Assembly: GCF_004354985.1 (NCBI RefSeq) | Contig: NZ_SMSK01000022.1 | Span: 24,281-88,280 of the forward strand | Direction of reading: 5' to 3' | Origin: Segetibacter sp. 3557_3 | GTDB lineage: Bacteria; Bacteroidota; Bacteroidia; Chitinophagales; Chitinophagaceae | Length of the DNA: 64,000 nt | In this document: one piece after another, positions 8,597-17,486 of the stretch | Numbering within the stretch: the stretch's first letter is position 1 | Layout of the letters: every line of letters starts with the position of its first letter | Made by a program: the position numbers and the translations under genes | The notes under the pieces: generated by a model | The model's database searches: none | Seen by the model: only the letters and a program-made list of their open reading frames with translations | Told to the model about the DNA's origin: nothing

Positions 8597-9940
8597 CTAT
8601 TGGAGTTTTTTCTTTGTCAGGTAGGTAGTAACAAAATAAATAACAAGAAAAACAGCGAGAACACCGGTTGCGGTAAGCGCCGTATTAGGCGAGTCTATGG
8701 CAATACTAATTGCAACAAATATATACGCCGATATAAAAATCAATGGCAGCAGCGGGTACAGCTTCATCTTATAAATCTCGGGATCCCCTTCCTGCACCGG
8801 GGTACGCTTCCGCAAGATAAAAATGGTAGCTGCCGAAAAAGCCATTCCTATACAATCCAAAAAGATGGTAAAGCTTAGGATCTCGTCAAACTCTTTTGCA
8901 AAAAAAACGATCAGCACGCAGATAACGGCAAAAACCGACAATGAGGTTGTGAGCACATTGGTACGCGGGTTTTTCTCACCAAATGCTCTCGGCAAAACCC
9001 GGTCTTCGCTCATGGCATACATCACCCGTGGATTACTCATCAACAGCACGTTTACATAGGCCAGTACCGACAAAAACAAGAGTACCGACAGTATTCGACC
9101 GGCTGCATCGCCGAAAACGTGCGAGGCCATGATGGCCGCTATCCCCTTAGCGTTTTTCAGCTCATTAAAACCAATCACCTTTACATAAGCGTAATTTATG
9201 GTGAGGTATAAAGCAATAATTACAAAGATGCCGATGAATATACCAAGCGGAATATTGCGGTTGGGACGACTGACATCGCCGCCAAAATTGATGGTTTGCT
9301 GGTAGCCGCCATACGTAAAAGAAACTGCAACAAGGCCTATCCCAAAAGCTTTCAGGTAGGCTGAGATGGTGGTGTCGGATTGTATTATTTCGGGAGCAAG
9401 ATCCTGGCCGCCCGATACAAAAAACAAAGGAAAAATGAGCAACAGGATCATCGAAATTTTGATGATCGTAAGTACACTTTGGGTTTTTGCACTCATTCTT
9501 AGCCCGAGCAGGTTTACTCCATAAAAAACCAGGATAGATAGGATAGCGATGATGATCTGGATGGTTTGTACATTTTGGGCATCAGGCATAATCACTTTGG
9601 TGATATACTCTGCCCCAATTAGTGCAACCCCGGCCAGCGAAGCAGCATTCGAAACCAGAATGATGCAGTTAACCGCAAATGCAACAGAAGGATGGTAGCA
9701 ATAAGAAAAGATTTTATAGTAAGCTCCTGTAACCGGGAGCCTTGAACCAATTTCTGCATAGGTTAACGCACCACATAAAGCAACAAGTCCGCCGGCGAGC
9801 CAGACAAAAAAGAACATGAATGGTGAAGGAACGGCATGTGCAACGTTCGCCGGTGTTCTGAAAATCCCCATTCCGATAACGAGGCTCACAACGATCATCG
9901 TGAAATCGAAAAGGTTGAGCTTTGTTTTTTTCTCTGTCAT
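8597..9940 (-). CDS. APC-family amino acid permease
   Basis: A 447-residue integral membrane protein with about 12 hydrophobic helices. TM1 begins FDFTMIVVSLVIGMGIFRTP, with the GxGIF substrate-binding break typical of APC transporters, and the TM6 region has SFTYGGYQ. It imports or exchanges amino acids at the inner membrane; the substrate is unknown. The gene for a PLP trans-sulfuration enzyme follows after 4 nt, so a sulfur amino acid or similar substrate is possible, though this is only inference. Confidence 0.88.
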   Translation of the reverse strand: MTEKKTKLNLFDFTMIVVSLVIGMGIFRTPANVAHAVPSPFMFFFVWLAGGLVALCGALTYAEIGSRLPVTGAYYKIFSYCYHPSVAFAVNCIILVSNAASLAGVALIGAEYITKVIMPDAQNVQTIQIIIAILSILVFYGVNLLGLRMSAKTQSVLTIIKISMILLLIFPLFFVSGGQDLAPEIIQSDTTISAYLKAFGIGLVAVSFTYGGYQQTINFGGDVSRPNRNIPLGIFIGIFVIIALYLTINYAYVKVIGFNELKNAKGIAAIMASHVFGDAAGRILSVLLFLSVLAYVNVLLMSNPRVMYAMSEDRVLPRAFGEKNPRTNVLTTSLSVFAVICVLIVFFAKEFDEILSFTIFLDCIGMAFSAATIFILRKRTPVQEGDPEIYKMKLYPLLPLIFISAYIFVAISIAIDSPNTALTATGVLAVFLVIYFVTTYLTKKKLQ

Positions 9941-10015
9941 TATTGATCAACGCTTTACTTGTTTGCGACTCCACGGCAAACGAAACGGAAGATAAGCGCA
10001 TTCGTGCTAACTCGT

Positions 10016-10450
10016 TTAAAACTTGCTTTTTATATAATTCACCAGCGAAGGGTTCTCAAGGTCTTCCATATCGCTCAGCTCTAATTCAAGCGCTTTTGTA
10101 CTTAGCTGGATTTCGAGCAGCGACATAACGAGCGAGGCTGTAAACGACAACATGGCGATGCCGAACAGAGCGTGAGCGCCCGTCATCTTATCAAGATAAA
10201 TGCAATACATACATACAATGCAACATATAAAACTGGTAACACCCAGCGCCTGCATATTCTTGATCAGGCGTAACCGGTATTTCAGGTTCCTGATCTGCCC
10301 GTGTATAGTAGGTTTCTTATCGCTTTGCTGGTATTCCGTGTGAAGCGCCCTGACACGACTTGCCAGTGCCAAAAACCTGTTGGTATATGCCAACATAATC
10401 AGGCTTATCGCGGGAAAAAGAAGTGCGGGTGTGTTGATGGTAATGTCCAT
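10016..10450 (-). CDS. DUF2721-type membrane protein
   Basis: A 144-residue protein with three hydrophobic segments: residues 5-25 (PALLFPAISLIMLAYTNRF), about 68-88 and 95-115. The pattern TNRFLALASRVRALH after TM1 and a charged stretch before TM2 fits the DUF2721 family, which has no known function. It stands alone between the permease and the TonB receptor, on the same strand as both. Confidence 0.7.
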   Translation of the reverse strand: MDITINTPALLFPAISLIMLAYTNRFLALASRVRALHTEYQQSDKKPTIHGQIRNLKYRLRLIKNMQALGVTSFICCIVCMYCIYLDKMTGAHALFGIAMLSFTASLVMSLLEIQLSTKALELELSDMEDLENPSLVNYIKSKF

Positions 10451-10462
10451 CCGGGCAAATTA

Positions 10463-10497
10463 CAAATAAAAATAGCCATCACAAGAGTGATGGCTAT
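10463..10497 (-). terminator. Terminator after the TonB receptor
   Basis: An 11-bp perfect stem (ATAGCCATCAC / GTGATGGCTAT) with a 4-nt loop. On the minus strand it is followed by TTTTTATTTG. It lies 25 nt past the receptor stop and just before the DUF2721 start. Confidence 0.85.
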
Positions 10498-10521
10498 CCG
10501 GTGTATTAATCGTGCTTACGG

Positions 10522-12957
10522 CTAATTCGCGCGGGAGAAGTTCAAGGGCACATTCAACTTGAAGCTAACATTGCGACCCATATTGAAAACACCCTGGCGA
10601 CCAGTTACATTGTTTACGGCTACATATTTAAGCCTGCTTAGATGATTTTGATAAGCTACGTCGGTAATGTTGTTTGCAGTAATATAAACGTTAAACAACG
10701 GTTTTCCTTTACGCACGACCTGTGTGCCCAAACCAGCATTAAATAAACTGTAACCCGGGGTAGTTGTTTCGGTGTTGTAGCCCGTAAATGCATGGTTCTG
10801 GCTGAAAGTATTATCCAGCTCAGCAACGATATACAGGTTTTTAAACAAGTTGCCTTTCTTAAGTAAGTCAACCTTTATTTCGTTAAGTAATCTTGGTGCC
10901 GGAATAAACGGCAGGTTATCGCTTCCATCCTGGGTTTGGCTGAGTTTACCCCGAACATAAGAAAAGGAGTTTTCGATATGAAGCCAGTCCAGCGGGTGAG
11001 GATGTATGTCGAGGTTGAGTTCAGCACCATAAAGGGCAGCATTATGCTGATCGAACCGGAACGCCATCAACTGGTCGCTTCCGTCGTTTAAGATAGAGTC
11101 CTGTCCGTTACGCGCAACCAGTTTTCGGTAGTAAATAAAATTCCGGACGTTATTATAAAAGATACTTGCCGAAAGAGATACGTGTTCAGAATTTATGTCC
11201 AATCCACCGTCAACCTGGAAGCTTCTTTCCGATTTAAGGTCCTGTTCGCCGTATTCATACCGGTTTGTTCCTTCATGTGCCCCATTACTGGCCAGCTCAG
11301 GAATACTTGGCGCCCTGAAACCCCTTGCCAGGTTGAACTTTAAAGTAACGTGCTTACTTGCCTCATAGCTCAGACCGGCACTCCCTGATACATTGGAGAA
11401 GTTCTTGGTGAAAGCATTGAATTTATCAACTCCACCATCGTTGAAAGCTTTCGAGTTAAGGGAGCGGTTATCGTAACGTATGCCACCGCTGATTGTTAGC
11501 TGGTTGAACCGCTTTTGTTCAAACAGGAACAGCCCCACATCAAAAAGATCGTATTCGGGTATCAGCGTTTCTTCACCTTTGTTCCTGCTCGACTGCTGCA
11601 TGCCGTTAACACCTACCGTAGTTCGCCAATTGTTTCTTTCACCGAAGTGGTATTGGAAATTATAGTTAATGGTCCTGAGGTCAAAATAAAGCTCCTTTTC
11701 ACCTGGATCAAGTACGTTTCCAAACTCCTGGCGCTGGTTTCGCTGAAACCCGATTGTAGCAGTAACCCGGTCCGCGCCGAGGTTGAAGCTGTTCTCCGAT
11801 ACCAGTTTGAAATGCTTCACCCGTTGGTTTGGCACAAACGGATCAGTGCTGGTAAAGTCATTACCACTAGCAATCTGCGTTTCTTCAGCACCGTTTTCCT
11901 CCACCAACTTCAAAAACTTTCCGGTAGCACTGTCCCGGTCCCCTTCAACTAAACCTACGTGCTGATCGAAACTGGTTAAGTATAGGTGCGTAAAACCCCA
12001 GTGCTTGTTTGCACCAATATAGCCACCAAAGTTCTTTTCGTTGAATTTAGAGTTAAACACATAACCATCGTATTTATTGCGATAGTCTGCTGCAGCCTTG
12101 TAAGAACCATAAGCTCCCCAGATGAAGCCTTTTGAATTTCCGGCTATGTCGGCATGTAAACCCCTTTGACGGTTATTCGTTTGGTAATTGGTAAAGAAAT
12201 TACCCCTGGTGGTGCCTTCAGCAACAGGCACCATCGAAATAAAGTTTACTACTCCAGCCAGTGCATCACTGCCATACATCAGGGAGGCAGGTCCTTTTAG
12301 TATCTCAGCTTTGCTAACGTTGTATTCATCAACCTCTATCCCGTGTTCATCACCCCACTGCTGTCCTTCTTGCCGGATGCCGTCATTTACTACTACCACC
12401 CTGTTGTACCCCAACCCACGAATAAACGGCTTGGATATCGCCGGCCCTGTTGAAACCTGTGCAACACCCGGAGCTTTCGAAAGCGCATCTACAAGGTTGG
12501 TGGAAGCCCCTCTTAAAAAGTCTTCCTTCCTTATGATGCTTACCGGTATGGGGGTGCGGCGCACAGAGGTGGCTGCCGAGACCCCGGTAACGGTTACCGC
12601 ATTTTCCTCAACAAAAGATGGATTAAGGGCAAATTCTTTAGTTACATCACCCTGCAGGTTTATGGTTTCAAGCACTGATGCATACCCCAGGTAAGACACC
12701 TCCATCAGGTAGGTACCTGCCGGGATATTTTTAAGGTTATAAACCCCTTCGGCATTCGTTGTACTGCCAGTACGTAAATCGGGAAAGTAGATTGAGGCTG
12801 ATGGAAGTGGTTCACCCGTTTTTGCATCGCTAACTTTTCCTGTAAGGTTCGCCCGTACGCTACGGCGAGACCCCGGGTTGCCCGAAGATTGCGAATAAAC
12901 GGTATAAGAATCGAGAATGAGCATTAAGACGGAAACAAAAAGCAAAGCTTTTTTCAT
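10522..12957 (-). CDS. TonB-dependent receptor, ZnuD-like, probable metal uptake
   Basis: An 811-residue outer-membrane receptor. A signal peptide covers residues 1-22, then a carboxypeptidase-regulatory-like domain (LTGKVSDAKTGEPLPSASI at about 38-56) typical of Bacteroidota. The plug includes PFIRGLGYNRVVVVNDGIRQ, QQWGDEHGIEVDEY and EILKGPASLMYGSDALAGVV. The QWGDEHGI stretch resembles ZnuD-type zinc receptors. The C-terminal barrel ends FKLNVPLNF, followed by SRAN. The small Cys/His-containing lipoprotein gene just upstream supports a metal-related role. The ligand itself is inferred, not shown. Confidence 0.85.
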   Translation of the reverse strand: MKKALLFVSVLMLILDSYTVYSQSSGNPGSRRSVRANLTGKVSDAKTGEPLPSASIYFPDLRTGSTTNAEGVYNLKNIPAGTYLMEVSYLGYASVLETINLQGDVTKEFALNPSFVEENAVTVTGVSAATSVRRTPIPVSIIRKEDFLRGASTNLVDALSKAPGVAQVSTGPAISKPFIRGLGYNRVVVVNDGIRQEGQQWGDEHGIEVDEYNVSKAEILKGPASLMYGSDALAGVVNFISMVPVAEGTTRGNFFTNYQTNNRQRGLHADIAGNSKGFIWGAYGSYKAAADYRNKYDGYVFNSKFNEKNFGGYIGANKHWGFTHLYLTSFDQHVGLVEGDRDSATGKFLKLVEENGAEETQIASGNDFTSTDPFVPNQRVKHFKLVSENSFNLGADRVTATIGFQRNQRQEFGNVLDPGEKELYFDLRTINYNFQYHFGERNNWRTTVGVNGMQQSSRNKGEETLIPEYDLFDVGLFLFEQKRFNQLTISGGIRYDNRSLNSKAFNDGGVDKFNAFTKNFSNVSGSAGLSYEASKHVTLKFNLARGFRAPSIPELASNGAHEGTNRYEYGEQDLKSERSFQVDGGLDINSEHVSLSASIFYNNVRNFIYYRKLVARNGQDSILNDGSDQLMAFRFDQHNAALYGAELNLDIHPHPLDWLHIENSFSYVRGKLSQTQDGSDNLPFIPAPRLLNEIKVDLLKKGNLFKNLYIVAELDNTFSQNHAFTGYNTETTTPGYSLFNAGLGTQVVRKGKPLFNVYITANNITDVAYQNHLSRLKYVAVNNVTGRQGVFNMGRNVSFKLNVPLNFSRAN

Positions 12958-13027
12958 TTTACTGGTTTTATGAAGTACAAATAAGCCACTGTAGAAAACA
13001 GGTGCTTTAGAACAAATTAAGGGGAGC

Positions 13028-13366
13028 TTAGCAGCAGGCAGGCGGGCCTCTTAATTCGTTGTACCAGTAATAGGTGGTGGGGTACGTTACATCAGCAATT
13101 GATGCTTCGGTTGAAAAAACCTGCGGTAAGGGAGCGCAGGCTTCAATTAAGGTGTATAAGTAAACAGACTCAGATACAAGGTTATCGCATTTGCAATTAA
13201 GACCAGCAACGCTAAGGTGATCAGCATGACACTGACCAATTTCCATTGTACTGTCTTTATGCGACGCAACAAGGTCGTGCATAGTTTTCTTTGGCGTGAT
13301 GCCGCAGGCAAACACGATCAACAAGAAAATTGCTGCAATGGATCTTATGATTGTATCCTTTCTCAA
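13028..13366 (-). CDS. Small Cys/His lipoprotein upstream of the TonB receptor
   Basis: I read a 112-residue lipoprotein starting at a TTG at 13366: positive N-terminus (LRKDTIIR), hydrophobic core and lipobox IVFAC at residues 17-21. The mature part holds CHADH, CKCD and a C-terminal GPPACC. A longer frame to 13468 exists, but its first 30 residues come from a dispersed repeat copy and do not look like a signal peptide. It sits 70 nt before the TonB receptor. Small proteins with Cys/His motifs and a Pro-Pro tail often precede TonB receptors in Bacteroidota and are suspected of metal handling. I do not recognise the exact family. Confidence 0.6.
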   Translation of the reverse strand: MRKDTIIRSIAAIFLLIVFACGITPKKTMHDLVASHKDSTMEIGQCHADHLSVAGLNCKCDNLVSESVYLYTLIEACAPLPQVFSTEASIADVTYPTTYYWYNELRGPPACC

Positions 13367-13432
13367 TGTAATATGTGACGCTGCATTCCGAAGCTTTTTA
13401 AGCAGCAGAGGCCTAAGATCAGCGATGTTATA

Positions 13433-13495
13433 CGGTTGAAGAGTGCGACGCAACAGGGGCAACATCAACGAATCTCAAGCCCGGCTCATAAAAAA
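13433..13495 (-). repeat. Dispersed dyad repeat, copy 2
   Basis: Minus-strand copy with both ends conserved: TTATGAGCCGGGC at one end and GTTGCGTCGCACTCTT at the other, a close match to the copy at 46595. It overlaps the 5' end of the longest reading frame of the lipoprotein gene, arguing for the shorter start. Confidence 0.7.
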
Positions 13496-13593
13496 AAACA
13501 TATGGAAGCAGAAGCATAAAATTAGGAAGGAATATGGAATTTAAACATGGTTGCAAAAACTTTAATTACTAGCTGCATTAAACGGCAGGGCAC

Positions 13594-13617
13594 AAAAAAC
13601 CCCGCTGCTGCGGGGTT
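13594..13617 (-). terminator. Terminator after the thiolase gene
   Basis: Stem AACCCCGC / GCGGGGTT with a 4-nt loop, followed on the minus strand by TTTT. It begins 16 nt past the thiolase stop. Confidence 0.85.
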
Positions 13618-13632
13618 ACCGGATTCATGGTC

Positions 13633-14808
13633 CTAAAGATTTTCGATAATGCCGGCAATGCCCTGGCCACCACCCACACAAGCGGTTACCATCCCGTATT
13701 TTTTATTGAGCCTTTTCATTTCGTGCAGCAATTGCACGGTTAATTTGCTTCCCGTGCAGCCCAGGGGGTGCCCAAGTGCAATCGCTCCGCCATTGATGTT
13801 GACTTTTTCCGGATCCAGATCGAGGGCGCGGATGACTGCCAGTGATTGGGAAGCAAACGCCTCGTTGAGCTCAATCAGATCAACCTGGTCCTGAGCCATA
13901 TTGGCCTGTTTCAGCACTTTTGGTACGGCAGCAACCGGGCCGATGCCCATGATACGCGGATGAACCCCTGCACTTACACAGGCAACCAGCCGTCCGATGG
14001 GTTTTAAACCTAATGCATTCATCATCTTTTCTCCCATCACCATTACAAAGCTGCATCCGTCGCTGGTTTGCGAAGAATTACCGGCTGTAACCACACCACC
14101 TGCTGCAAATGCAGGTTTTAGTTTTGCCAAAGCTTCCATGCTGGTGTCGGCTCTTGGTCCTTCGTCGGTGTCTACAATATAATTACGTGTTTTCTTCTTA
14201 CCCTTTTCGTCCAGGTAAACTTCTTCAACGGGTATTGGTAATATGCCTGGTTTAAAGTAGCCCTGCTCAATGGCATTGATCGCCTTTCGGTGCGAATTAA
14301 AACTAAACTCGTCCTGGTCCTGGCGATTGATGTTGTACTCTTTTGCAACCGCTTCGGCGGTAAGCCCCATATTCAGGTAGTAATCCGGCTCATCGGAGGC
14401 GATTGCGTATGAAGGCACTGTTTTCCAACCTGCTGTAGGCACCATGGACATGCTTTCTGTACCACCGGCAATAATGCAATCGGCCATGCCCATTCGTATT
14501 TTAGCTGTTGCTATTGAAATGGTCTCCAAGCCGCTTGCGCAATAGCGGTTAACCGTCATACCTGGCACATCGAAACCAAGGGCTCGGGCAGCAATGATCC
14601 GTCCAAATTGTAACCCTTGTTCTGCTTCCGGAACAGCATTTCCCACGATTACATCATCTACCCGTTCGGCCTCCAGTTGCGGCACCGAAGCAATCAGGCC
14701 TTTAATCACTTCCACGGCAAGGTCGTCAGGACGTGTAAACCTAAACCCGCCTTTTTTGCTCTTTGTAACTGCCGTACGATAGCCGGCAACGATATAAGCT
14801 TCCTGCAT
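13633..14808 (-). CDS. fadA: Acetyl-CoA C-acyltransferase (thiolase)
   Basis: A 391-residue thiolase. The acyl-accepting Cys is C90 in NRYCASGLE; the C-terminal active-site elements are GGAIALGHPLGCTGSK (His) and the Cys of TACVGGGQG. It catalyses reversible thiolytic cleavage of 3-oxoacyl-CoA to acetyl-CoA plus a shortened acyl-CoA. Its sequence length and N-terminus (EAYIVAGYRTAV) fit fatty-acid beta-oxidation thiolases, though acetoacetyl-CoA thiolases are close relatives. No other beta-oxidation gene is adjacent; an acyl-CoA dehydrogenase lies about 29 kb away. It has a textbook promoter. Confidence 0.88.
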   Translation of the reverse strand: MQEAYIVAGYRTAVTKSKKGGFRFTRPDDLAVEVIKGLIASVPQLEAERVDDVIVGNAVPEAEQGLQFGRIIAARALGFDVPGMTVNRYCASGLETISIATAKIRMGMADCIIAGGTESMSMVPTAGWKTVPSYAIASDEPDYYLNMGLTAEAVAKEYNINRQDQDEFSFNSHRKAINAIEQGYFKPGILPIPVEEVYLDEKGKKKTRNYIVDTDEGPRADTSMEALAKLKPAFAAGGVVTAGNSSQTSDGCSFVMVMGEKMMNALGLKPIGRLVACVSAGVHPRIMGIGPVAAVPKVLKQANMAQDQVDLIELNEAFASQSLAVIRALDLDPEKVNINGGAIALGHPLGCTGSKLTVQLLHEMKRLNKKYGMVTACVGGGQGIAGIIENL

Positions 14809-14831
14809 GATAACTCAGATTTTGACAGACT

Positions 14832-14864
14832 CAAATATACGTAAATAATAAACAGTTGCACAAA
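14832..14864 (-). promoter_or_regulatory. Full -33/-7 promoter of the thiolase gene
   Basis: On the minus strand TTTG (14861-14864), 21 nt, then TATATTTG (14832-14839): an exact fit to the Bacteroidota -33/-7 arrangement. The -7 box ends 23 nt before the ATG. Confidence 0.7.
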
Positions 14865-15038
14865 CAACCAATCTGATTGGAGCTTCGGTTTTCAGCTGCA
14901 AACAGGCTCCCGGGGGGCGCCACGTCAAACTCGAAAGTAACGGGGAAACCGTCCAGTAAATCTGGCAACTGCAATGCGGGGTAACCCTTTTTACAAGGTG
15001 CCTGAAATACCTGCAGCCCGTATTTATCGGGTTGGCAA

Positions 15039-15046
15039 TATCTTCG
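15039..15046 (+). promoter_or_regulatory. Probable pyrD -7 box abutting the start
   Basis: TATCTTCG, one mismatch from TAnnTTTG, ends 4 nt before the first ATG (15051) and 7 nt before the second (15054). This is the same spacing as several other genes here and suggests a leaderless transcript. Confidence 0.4.
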
Positions 15047-15050
15047 CGCG

Positions 15051-16103
15051 ATGATGTATGCTTTGCTCCGCAATATGTTGTTCCGGTTTGATGCAGAAGG
15101 GGTGCACTACTTTTCGATGAATGCACTTAGAACCGCTGGCAGGCTTGCCCCGGTTAAGCACCTGATCGAAAAACAGTTCAGGGTGTCGAACCCAACGTTG
15201 AAAACTGAATTGTTTGGTTTACACTTTGCAAACCCGGTAGGACTTGGCGCAGGTTTCGATAAAAATGCCCTATACCTTAAGGAATTGCAAATGCTTGGAT
15301 TTGGCTTTGTTGAGGTGGGTACCGTTACGCCAAAGCCCCAGGAAGGCAATGAAAAACCACGACTTTTCAGGTTGCCAAAGGACGAGGCCATTATAAACCG
15401 CATGGGGTTCAACAACGATGGTGTTAAACAGGTGTCTGCCCGCCTTCGAAACTGGTTTTCGCAACCCCGGAACCAGGCGCCGGGAAGGCTGATTATCGGC
15501 GGAAACATCGGCAAAAACAAAGCAACACCTAACGAAGAAGCCTGGCGCGACTACGAGATTTGTTTTAATGAGTTATTCGATTGTGTCGACTACTTTGTCA
15601 TCAACGTGAGCTCACCCAATACGCCGGGATTAAGAGAACTACAGGAAAAGGGAGCACTGATTAAAATCCTGTCGCACCTGCAATTGCTTAACCAGGCAAA
15701 ACTAAAACCAAAGCCACTCCTCCTCAAGATCGCTCCTGACCTCAGCCGCGAACAAGTGGACGACATTATAGAAATTGCAAAAACGGTAAAGCTTAGTGGC
15801 CTGGTGGCAACAAACACTACTATCAGTCGTGATAACCTGCTTTCGTCGGAAACCCTGGTGCAGCAAATAGGTGCCGGCGGGCTCAGTGGCCGACCGCTAA
15901 AAGAAAAATCAACTGGGATGCTCCGATACATTCACCAGCAAACAGCTGGCAGTGTTCCGGTAATTTCAAGCGGGGGCATTTTTACGGGTGCCGACGCAAA
16001 AGAAAAGCTCAACGCAGGTGCATCACTGGTGCAGGTTTGGACCGGCTTTATTTACGAGGGACCGGTTATAGTTAAAAATATTTGCGAATACTTAGCCCGA
16101 TAG
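15051..16103 (+). CDS. pyrD: Quinone-dependent dihydroorotate dehydrogenase (class 2)
   Basis: A 350-residue membrane-associated flavoenzyme that oxidises dihydroorotate to orotate in pyrimidine synthesis, passing electrons to quinone. The N-terminal helix MYALLRNMLFRFDAEGVHYF fits the class 2 membrane-binding segment. The FMN and active-site stretches GLGAGFDKNA, NVSSPNTPGLRELQ (class 2 catalytic Ser region), KIAPDLS, ATNTT and ISSGGIFTGADA are all visible. Either of two adjacent ATGs (15051 or 15054) could be the start. A YcxB-like gene follows after 1 nt, so they are co-transcribed. Confidence 0.93.
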   Translation: MMYALLRNMLFRFDAEGVHYFSMNALRTAGRLAPVKHLIEKQFRVSNPTLKTELFGLHFANPVGLGAGFDKNALYLKELQMLGFGFVEVGTVTPKPQEGNEKPRLFRLPKDEAIINRMGFNNDGVKQVSARLRNWFSQPRNQAPGRLIIGGNIGKNKATPNEEAWRDYEICFNELFDCVDYFVINVSSPNTPGLRELQEKGALIKILSHLQLLNQAKLKPKPLLLKIAPDLSREQVDDIIEIAKTVKLSGLVATNTTISRDNLLSSETLVQQIGAGGLSGRPLKEKSTGMLRYIHQQTAGSVPVISSGGIFTGADAKEKLNAGASLVQVWTGFIYEGPVIVKNICEYLAR

Positions 16104-16104
16104 C

Positions 16105-16626
16105 ATGCATATAAAAGTAAACCTCGAGCCAAAAATCATCAACGAATGTTTGGCCCTACATTATCGTAACCACCCGCTCGGGCGACGACAATTAAAAAAG
16201 TTGGTTTGGATACCCATGGTATTGCTTGCGTTAGCAGTATACCTCATTTATCCCTCTTTTCACCTCGGGCAAATAGAACAAAACTTTTACATCGGGTTAT
16301 TGTACCTGGCCCTCTCTGCGGGGTACTATATCTATATGCGAAAACGAATGCTCACGTCAGGCAAAATTGTTAATGCCGCACTGGGCGTAAACTCCAGCTT
16401 CGATATGGAAATAGATGCGGAAAACCTTAAAAGTATTACCTCAACAGAAACCCTGAATACTTCGTGGAGCGACTTCACAGAAGCTTTAATAAGCAATTCC
16501 GTTGTATTGCTTTACCAACAAAATGGATCCTTTTCGATGTATCACCAATCTTTTTTTCAACCAGGCGATTTCGAAACTTTTAAGTCATGGGCAAATGAGC
16601 AGGTGCATCCTGTTTATCGTGTGTAA
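16105..16626 (+). CDS. YcxB-like membrane protein
   Basis: A 173-residue protein with two hydrophobic segments at about residues 34-52 and 62-78. The soluble C-terminal domain contains TLNTSWSDFTEALISNSVVL and a late YHQSFFQPGDFETFKSW; this layout matches the YcxB-like C-terminal domain family of unknown function. It starts 1 nt after pyrD, so expression is likely coupled, though no functional link to pyrimidine synthesis is known. The downstream gene rsmE is convergent. Confidence 0.65.
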   Translation: MHIKVNLEPKIINECLALHYRNHPLGRRQLKKLVWIPMVLLALAVYLIYPSFHLGQIEQNFYIGLLYLALSAGYYIYMRKRMLTSGKIVNAALGVNSSFDMEIDAENLKSITSTETLNTSWSDFTEALISNSVVLLYQQNGSFSMYHQSFFQPGDFETFKSWANEQVHPVYRV

Positions 16627-16705
16627 TTTCCCGTGAGGTGGGCTTACACCGGATGCTACGTGTTATACAGCAATAGCACCTTGGCGCCTTCTGGAGGCTT
16701 TATAC

Positions 16706-17401
16706 TTAACAAATACAAAGTATGGTTGCTGCTACAATGCCCGCAGTTTCGGATCGTAGTCGTGTATCGCCCAGCACACAAGGCTCATACCCATGCTGGC
16801 GCGCGAGTTCAATTTCCGAACGGCGAAAATCGCCCTCCGGACCGATAAGTACCTGGCAGGCATCCGTTGGGAATTCACCAATGTGTTTGCGGGTTTCATT
16901 TTCGCAGTGGGCGATCAGGCGAACCGGGTATTTGGCGGCTGCCACCACCTGCCTGAACGGGGTAATTTCATTTAGCCGTGGCAGCCAGTATTGCCTGCTC
17001 TGAAGCATGGCGCTAACCACGATGGTTTGCATTCTTTCAAGCCTGAAGTGTTGTTTTTCTGTGCGGTCGCACAACATGGGAACGATATCGCTAACGCCGA
17101 TCTCGGTTGCTTTTTCGAGAAACCATTCGAACCGTGTGCTGTTTTTCAGCAGAGAAATCGCAATAGAGATATTGCGCGGCGATTTTGGATGAAAAGCCCT
17201 TTCTACTACTCTCACGCTGCAATTCCGCTTGTGATCTTCTACAATCGACGTAATGGCCGAGGCACCCAGGCCGTCTGTTAGTTCCAGTTGCTCTCCGGTC
17301 TTCATTCTAAGTACCTGCACTACATGACGGGAAGTGTCTTCGTCAAGGGTAATGAATTCAGCCTGTACGGGCGCTTTGCTGTAGAATAATGGTAACGGCA
17401 T
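16706..17401 (-). CDS. rsmE: 16S rRNA m3U1498 methyltransferase RsmE
   Basis: A 231-residue SPOUT-class methyltransferase that methylates U1498 of 16S rRNA. The N-terminal PUA-like part includes SRHVVQVLRMKTGEQLELTD; the C-terminal trefoil-knot motifs are IGPEGDFRRSEIE and LGDTRLRSETAG. The family usually ends soon after the knot, as here. I use the ATG at 17401: the alternative TTG at 17407 lies inside the -7 box TACCTTTG, which ends 3 nt before this ATG. That makes a leaderless mRNA likely. Confidence 0.93.
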   Translation of the reverse strand: MPLPLFYSKAPVQAEFITLDEDTSRHVVQVLRMKTGEQLELTDGLGASAITSIVEDHKRNCSVRVVERAFHPKSPRNISIAISLLKNSTRFEWFLEKATEIGVSDIVPMLCDRTEKQHFRLERMQTIVVSAMLQSRQYWLPRLNEITPFRQVVAAAKYPVRLIAHCENETRKHIGEFPTDACQVLIGPEGDFRRSEIELARQHGYEPCVLGDTRLRSETAGIVAATILCIC

Positions 17402-17404
17402 ACC

Positions 17405-17412
17405 CAAAGGTA
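17405..17412 (-). promoter_or_regulatory. rsmE -7 box abutting the start codon
   Basis: Minus-strand TACCTTTG, exact to TAnnTTTG, with three nucleotides between it and the ATG. It decides between the two possible starts and implies a leaderless message. Confidence 0.55.
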
Positions 17413-17486
17413 GAAAAGAAGGGGACTATAGCGCGACCACTGCTTTAAGTTCAACAAATGGTAATAGGTAAAGGAGCAAACCCTGC

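Noticed and set aside
14831..15073. Coding-like 80-residue frame on the minus strand between the thiolase and pyrD
   Set aside because: It overlaps the thiolase -33/-7 promoter and the pyrD start, has no signal or recognisable motif, and a second frame is equally open there.
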